A stretch of DNA of 64,000 nucleotides from Chytridium lagenaria. Taxonomy: Eukaryota; Chytridiomycota; Chytridiomycetes; Chytridiales; Chytridiaceae. The stretch spans positions 62,001 through 126,000 of the forward strand of contig JAHLKC010000070.1 of the NCBI GenBank assembly GCA_025449115.1, read 5' to 3'. Under the pieces are notes generated by a model, which was not told the origin of the DNA, searched no databases, and worked only from the letters and a program-made list of their open reading frames with translations. The position numbers and the translations under genes are program-made. Numbering within the stretch: position 1 is the first letter of the stretch; each line of letters begins with the position of its first letter. This document shows, piece after piece, positions 60,301 through 64,000 of the stretch.

Positions 60301-62879
60301 TAATTTGGAAATCAAAGCCCCGTTGAGCTCTTTGAAAACAATATCTCAGACACCAATGAGGCATACGATGGATTCTCGCCGCAATCCTCTAGAAGATACG
60401 CAATGTGTTCGTCCAATTGGTTCTCCACCTGAGATATAGACTCCCGGCGCATGCTAGGAGGACGAATAAAGTAGTCGGAAGACGCGCGGATACTACGGGC
60501 GTTTGGTCATGGTGGGAGGCGGAGGAAGAGGCCAAGTACTTTTTGAAAAAATACTTGTAAACTCGCGTAGGGACTTAAAAAAATTGAGTTAAATGCTCTT
60601 ACTGTGTAAATGTACCTATTTTGTTCGACGTCATTGCCTGTTGTCGTTTTGATGTAAGAAATTAGAAAAGTTAGACAGTTTGATAGCGATATAAGAGCCA
60701 AAAAACTTAACCTCGCATAATCCTATCAACAACGTTGAAGCAACTGTTAGTTAAACCAATAAAGCAAACTAGCCTAAACCTACAAAAAAACCGTTTTTTC
60801 CTCCAGTAGATAATCTTGCATGCAATTTAATAAGCTTGATTTGCCCATCCCGGATATTCCTTCCACTATCGCCACAAATCGTTCCCGACCTCCCAAAAGC
60901 CATGTATTCACCTCAGTCTTCAAACAATCCCATTCTCCAAAATTACCAATTAGATCTCTTCCAATCCTATCGCCCCGTCGTGTGAGGGCGCTTTGACCCA
61001 TACCAGCTTGAATGCCCCAAACCTCTACCACATCGGACTTTCCTTTGATCTGAATAAAAATTCTTAGCGGAGAACGTATACACAAGCATACCTGAAAAAG
61101 CCCAAGGCTCGTGCATAGAAAATCATCTTTAATCAGCTGCATCGTCGTCTCGTCGATAGCGACGCAGCCAGGTTGGCGATCGATATAGAGAAGCCTTGCA
61201 GCGATATTAAATACGTCGCCTATATTAGAGTGGTGAGTTTTAGAAGAAATATATGCCATGCATGACTCAAACTCTACCTAACAGTCCCGCTTCCTTTCGG
61301 TTTGTGGTTCCAAGAGTCCCAAATAAAACTTCTCCTGTGGCAATCGCGATAGAAACAGCCGACTTCAACGACGTTGGTAAAGAGTTCATAAACGCCATTG
61401 CACCTTGGGCAGCGACAACTGCACATCGTTCATGTGCAAAGGGCTTAAATCGACATCAAATTTATATAAGTAATTTCAGACGGATATGTGAGAAGCTCAG
61501 ATAATTCAGAATTCCTTACAGGTAATCCAAAGCAAGCTAGCAAGGTCTGCCCTTTATCGTCAACTGAGCATTGCTGAAAAACGCCTCTGAACCTCTTGAG
61601 CATATAAAGTAATGCTTTAAGGAGAATTTGTATTTCCGACGGAGGTGCATATTGGACAAGCTTCACAAAAAAAACACTGAGTGCTCTATATTCACTCCTG
61701 AATTCAAAGGATTTTGGAGCTATATTTGACAGCTTGTATCCGCGCGCATTGGTACCTTGAATTTGGTAAAGAAGAGATTGATTCATAAACATGGCTTTTA
61801 GTCCAACCAAAGAAGCTCCTTCTAGTAATTGTGACGGGACTTTTGTGAGCGGTGAACTGCGAATAATGTTATATGTATTCCTATTAAATTAAAATGGATT
61901 AAATTTGCTGGTCACTTACCCGAAGGGCGAAAGATTCCCTATATCTTCGAGCAATAAATCGGCTGCGAGCTTCTTTTGTTGGACATCATTCAGAACGCAG
62001 TAGCTTTCTTCACTGGAGGGGTACGAGATATTTGGTATCATACCAAAAATACATCTTGATATTCCCAATTGCCCTTTAATATTATTGAGTACAGAGCAGG
62101 TAAAAAACAACAACAAAGAAGAACCCATGCGTACCTGATTTGGTTTTGTCCAGCAAATCCTTAAGATCTGCAAAACAATCCCCTTCCACGTAATAATCCA
62201 TTCGAAGACTTGGAACTCCCACAACCACACGCGTGACCTGACCAGCAGTTACAGCGACATGTAGACTCAATCTCTTCCATATCAAATCGGATCCCCCAGA
62301 AAAGTGCTCCTGTCCTTTCCTTGCGGCAACCATCCATCTCTTTAAATCAATATCATGGTTTGCGCATTCCAAGAGAATGCTGGTACAGCATCTCAAAGCC
62401 CGTTCGCAGGTCAGGTTAGAGTTGACTTCGTTTTCCGTTTGGGAAAATGTGACAAGGATGGCGTCCCCCAGAAACTTTACAATATCTCCTTGATAATTCA
62501 GTACCTTTGATGCAATCTACATATGGTTTGAACTCATCAAAGCTGCAAGCCTCTATGCGTACCTTTGAAATGTACTCTCCGACAGCTTCAGATAGGGCTT
62601 CGGATGAGAGCTTACCGAGTATGCGAACCTAGGAACTCAGATGCGTCTCATTTTTTATATTCTTACGAAATAAGAGGATAAACTGCTGTAACCCGATATA
62701 TCAATCATCGCCACCGCCATGAACTCTGTTTTCCAGTACGGTGTGTCGGAATTTAAACTATCGACCAGTTCCCTCATCCTAGCCCCATCCTCCAAAAGAT
62801 CCGACACATACTGAGCGACATACGCTGAGACATCTACATCCAGTAATGAAGAAGGGGTATGTGATGAAGGAATAACCAT
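57325..62879 (-). CDS. ADCY10-like protein: two cyclase domains plus STAND ATPase
   Basis: The N-terminus reads VSAYVAQYVSDLLEDG and then the first class III cyclase homology domain: AVAMIDISGYSSLSS, GDIVKFLGDAILVTF, LHVAVTAGQVTRVVVG. Both metal-site aspartates (IDIS, GDA) are present. The second cyclase domain has EYRALSVFFVKLV, VDDKGQTLLACFGLP, VSIAIATGEVLFG and GDVFNIAARLL; it lacks the first aspartate, as in soluble adenylyl cyclase C2 domains. Next comes a P-loop ATPase: VEGISGMGKSSLLNCMQ (Walker A), RLVVLLDDAQ (Walker B), then FRHISIRNAIYESLAL and LPSMAYHFWRSNDVV. The C-terminus (58650-57325) is helical, probably TPR-like. ADCY10-type enzymes make cAMP and are bicarbonate-regulated in animals. 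The first methionine is uncertain; 62879 is the nearest in-frame ATG, and a small upstream exon near 63110-63030 is possible. Many small introns; not every splice was resolved. Confidence 0.75.
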
Positions 62880-63154
62880 GTGCTCTCTCACTTTTTTCAG
62901 TTTCACGATTGCATGTGTTTATTCGGATATAATAAAGATGATTTACGTGCAATTTACGGTTCCCATTGTACAATTGTTCGAAGGCAGAAATTGAGGAAGG
63001 ACTCCTACCTACAGATCGGCATGTGCCATGTTCCGAAGATATCCACTCCATCCTCTGCAGTGGACTCCGGCGGGGGTCTGATTCCATTTACTGATGCTTC
63101 GAGGCTGAAACCTCTACTAAGTTGTATCCCGTAAATAAATACAATTTTATTTAT

Positions 63155-64000
63155 TCATGTTGGCCGTAAATCGCTCTCATCGTCAATGTCATCAGAAAGT
63201 TGTTCAAGGGCAAACTTCTCAAGCATAACCCCCCCCATATTTCGAAACATCGCAGCTGCCCTGTGAGAGTATATTCTTTTGTCATCACAATCTGTGGAAA
63301 GAATTCCAATACACGAACACATCAACGCGCCGAGAGAAACTAAATCTCCACCCTTCAGATAGCCTCCCAAACAATGACTTCCTCCGTAAGATTGCTTTGA
63401 TTTGGGGAATCATCCGATGCCCTTGGCCCAAAAATGATGAAACGCAGCTCGCCCGCAAACACTCGACACTTCAAAAAGCAATGAGAATCCAGCAACCTTG
63501 ATAAACTTTTGCTTGATAACAGAGAGAACCTTTTGCAAGTTTTCTGAATCTACGATTGCAGTGCACGGGGACGACTTGAACATAGATACGGCCATAAAGA
63601 TATTGACCGCAGCAAAGAAAGAAGTGAAGTGGTTGTCGACAAATGAATACGTTGCAAGTTCCTCCGCGAAAAGTACCATCGACTGAACGAAATCCTTGTC
63701 ATTCTTCCCAGACATCAAAGCGCATAGAAGAGAAGGCCAGGTCCCAAAATAGCCAAAGACGGCTTGCCGTTTTTCTTTGGAATAGAGGAAACCAGCTCCT
63801 CAAGTAAATTTCTCCATGTTTGAAACGCCTTATCGTTTTTAACAAAAAAAGATTCGTTCAACAAGATAAGGAGAACCGCTGTTGTCCAAAACGCGTCTTT
63901 CGGAAACATTTCCCTGATCATGACCACAGTGACTTGAGGATTTATATCGAATAAGTTCCCTACGAAAAAGTTTGCCTGTCCAATGGGGGCTGGACCCCTT
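63155..64000 (-). CDS. 3' part of another large helical protein, possibly a second ADCY10-like gene
   Basis: The gene runs off the right edge. Exons read FFVGNLFDINPQVTVVMIRE, WTTAVLLILLNESFFVK, FVQSMVLFAEELATYSFVD, VLSVIKQKFIKVAGFSLLFE, GDLVSLGALMCSCIGILSTD and a last helix MLEKFALEQLSDD, stop at 63155. AATAAA overlaps the stop region (TGAATAAATAAA). The all-helical, TPR-like composition resembles the C-terminal part of the neighbouring cyclase/ATPase gene, and the two lie on the same strand less than 300 nt apart. A tandem paralogue is therefore plausible but not shown. One single-base break lies near 63745, between LAILG and TWPSLLCALM. Confidence 0.45.

Noticed and set aside
1..64000. tRNA, rRNA or CRISPR features
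   Set aside because: I looked for tRNA T-arm/A-box patterns, rRNA-like blocks and regularly spaced repeats and saw none. CRISPR is not expected in nuclear eukaryotic DNA. A covariance-model scan would be decisive.

Overview
The window is eukaryotic nuclear DNA, most likely from a flagellated (chytrid-type) fungus. Introns are numerous and short (about 42-70 nt), with GT/AG ends and CTAAC/CTAAT-like branch sites. The gene set is fungal in style (Rrp17, Sec7-type ARF-GEF, BAG cochaperone, EHT1/YheT-type hydrolase, a small secreted CFEM-like protein). It is combined with genes kept by zoosporic fungi: a CEP19-like basal-body protein, a Frizzled-like seven-helix receptor with a cysteine-rich ectodomain, TKL kinases and ADCY10-type cyclases. 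The species cannot be named from the sequence alone.

Layout. 1-3.3 kb: damaged remains of secreted Ser/Thr-rich and CFEM-like proteins, and a small membrane protein. 3.5-5.6 kb (-): alpha/beta hydrolase, six exons that close perfectly. 6.1-8.8 kb (-): M17 leucine aminopeptidase. 9.7-12.7 kb (+): long disordered protein with repeated VDIDAVIQ motifs and basophilic kinase sites. 14.6-16.7 kb (-): Frizzled-like receptor. 18.2-22.0 kb (+): CEP19 domain with a long acidic tail. 22.7-23.3 kb (-): Rrp17. 23.4-29.6 kb (-): REV3, the catalytic subunit of DNA polymerase zeta. 30.3-32.9 kb (-): CENP-L with a long basic N-terminus. 33.6-40.9 kb (-): Sec7/BIG ARF-GEF. 42.1-44.7 kb (-): TKL kinase with a transmembrane helix after the kinase domain. 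45.3-47.4 kb (-): BAG-domain protein. 48-57 kb: direct tandem duplication of about 3.6-4.5 kb carrying an unrecognised multi-exon gene; the second copy holds a 101-bp-arm palindrome. 57.3-62.9 kb (-): ADCY10-like cyclase/STAND ATPase. 63.2 kb to the right edge: 3' part of a further gene on the same strand.

How genes relate. There are no operons; the genes are independent, though most of 22.7-64 kb lies on the minus strand. Shared themes are signalling (Frizzled-like receptor, membrane TKL kinase, cyclases, a protein rich in PKA-like sites), cilium/chromosome biology (CEP19, CENP-L, REV3) and secretory traffic (ARF-GEF).

Caution. Many otherwise good genes are broken by single-base frame changes at short homopolymers, while others (the hydrolase, Rrp17) are perfectly in frame. 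The two copies of the duplication carry different indels. This looks more like residual long-read indel error than mass pseudogenisation, but the sequence alone cannot settle it. Assignments rest on reading motifs by eye; no database search was run.
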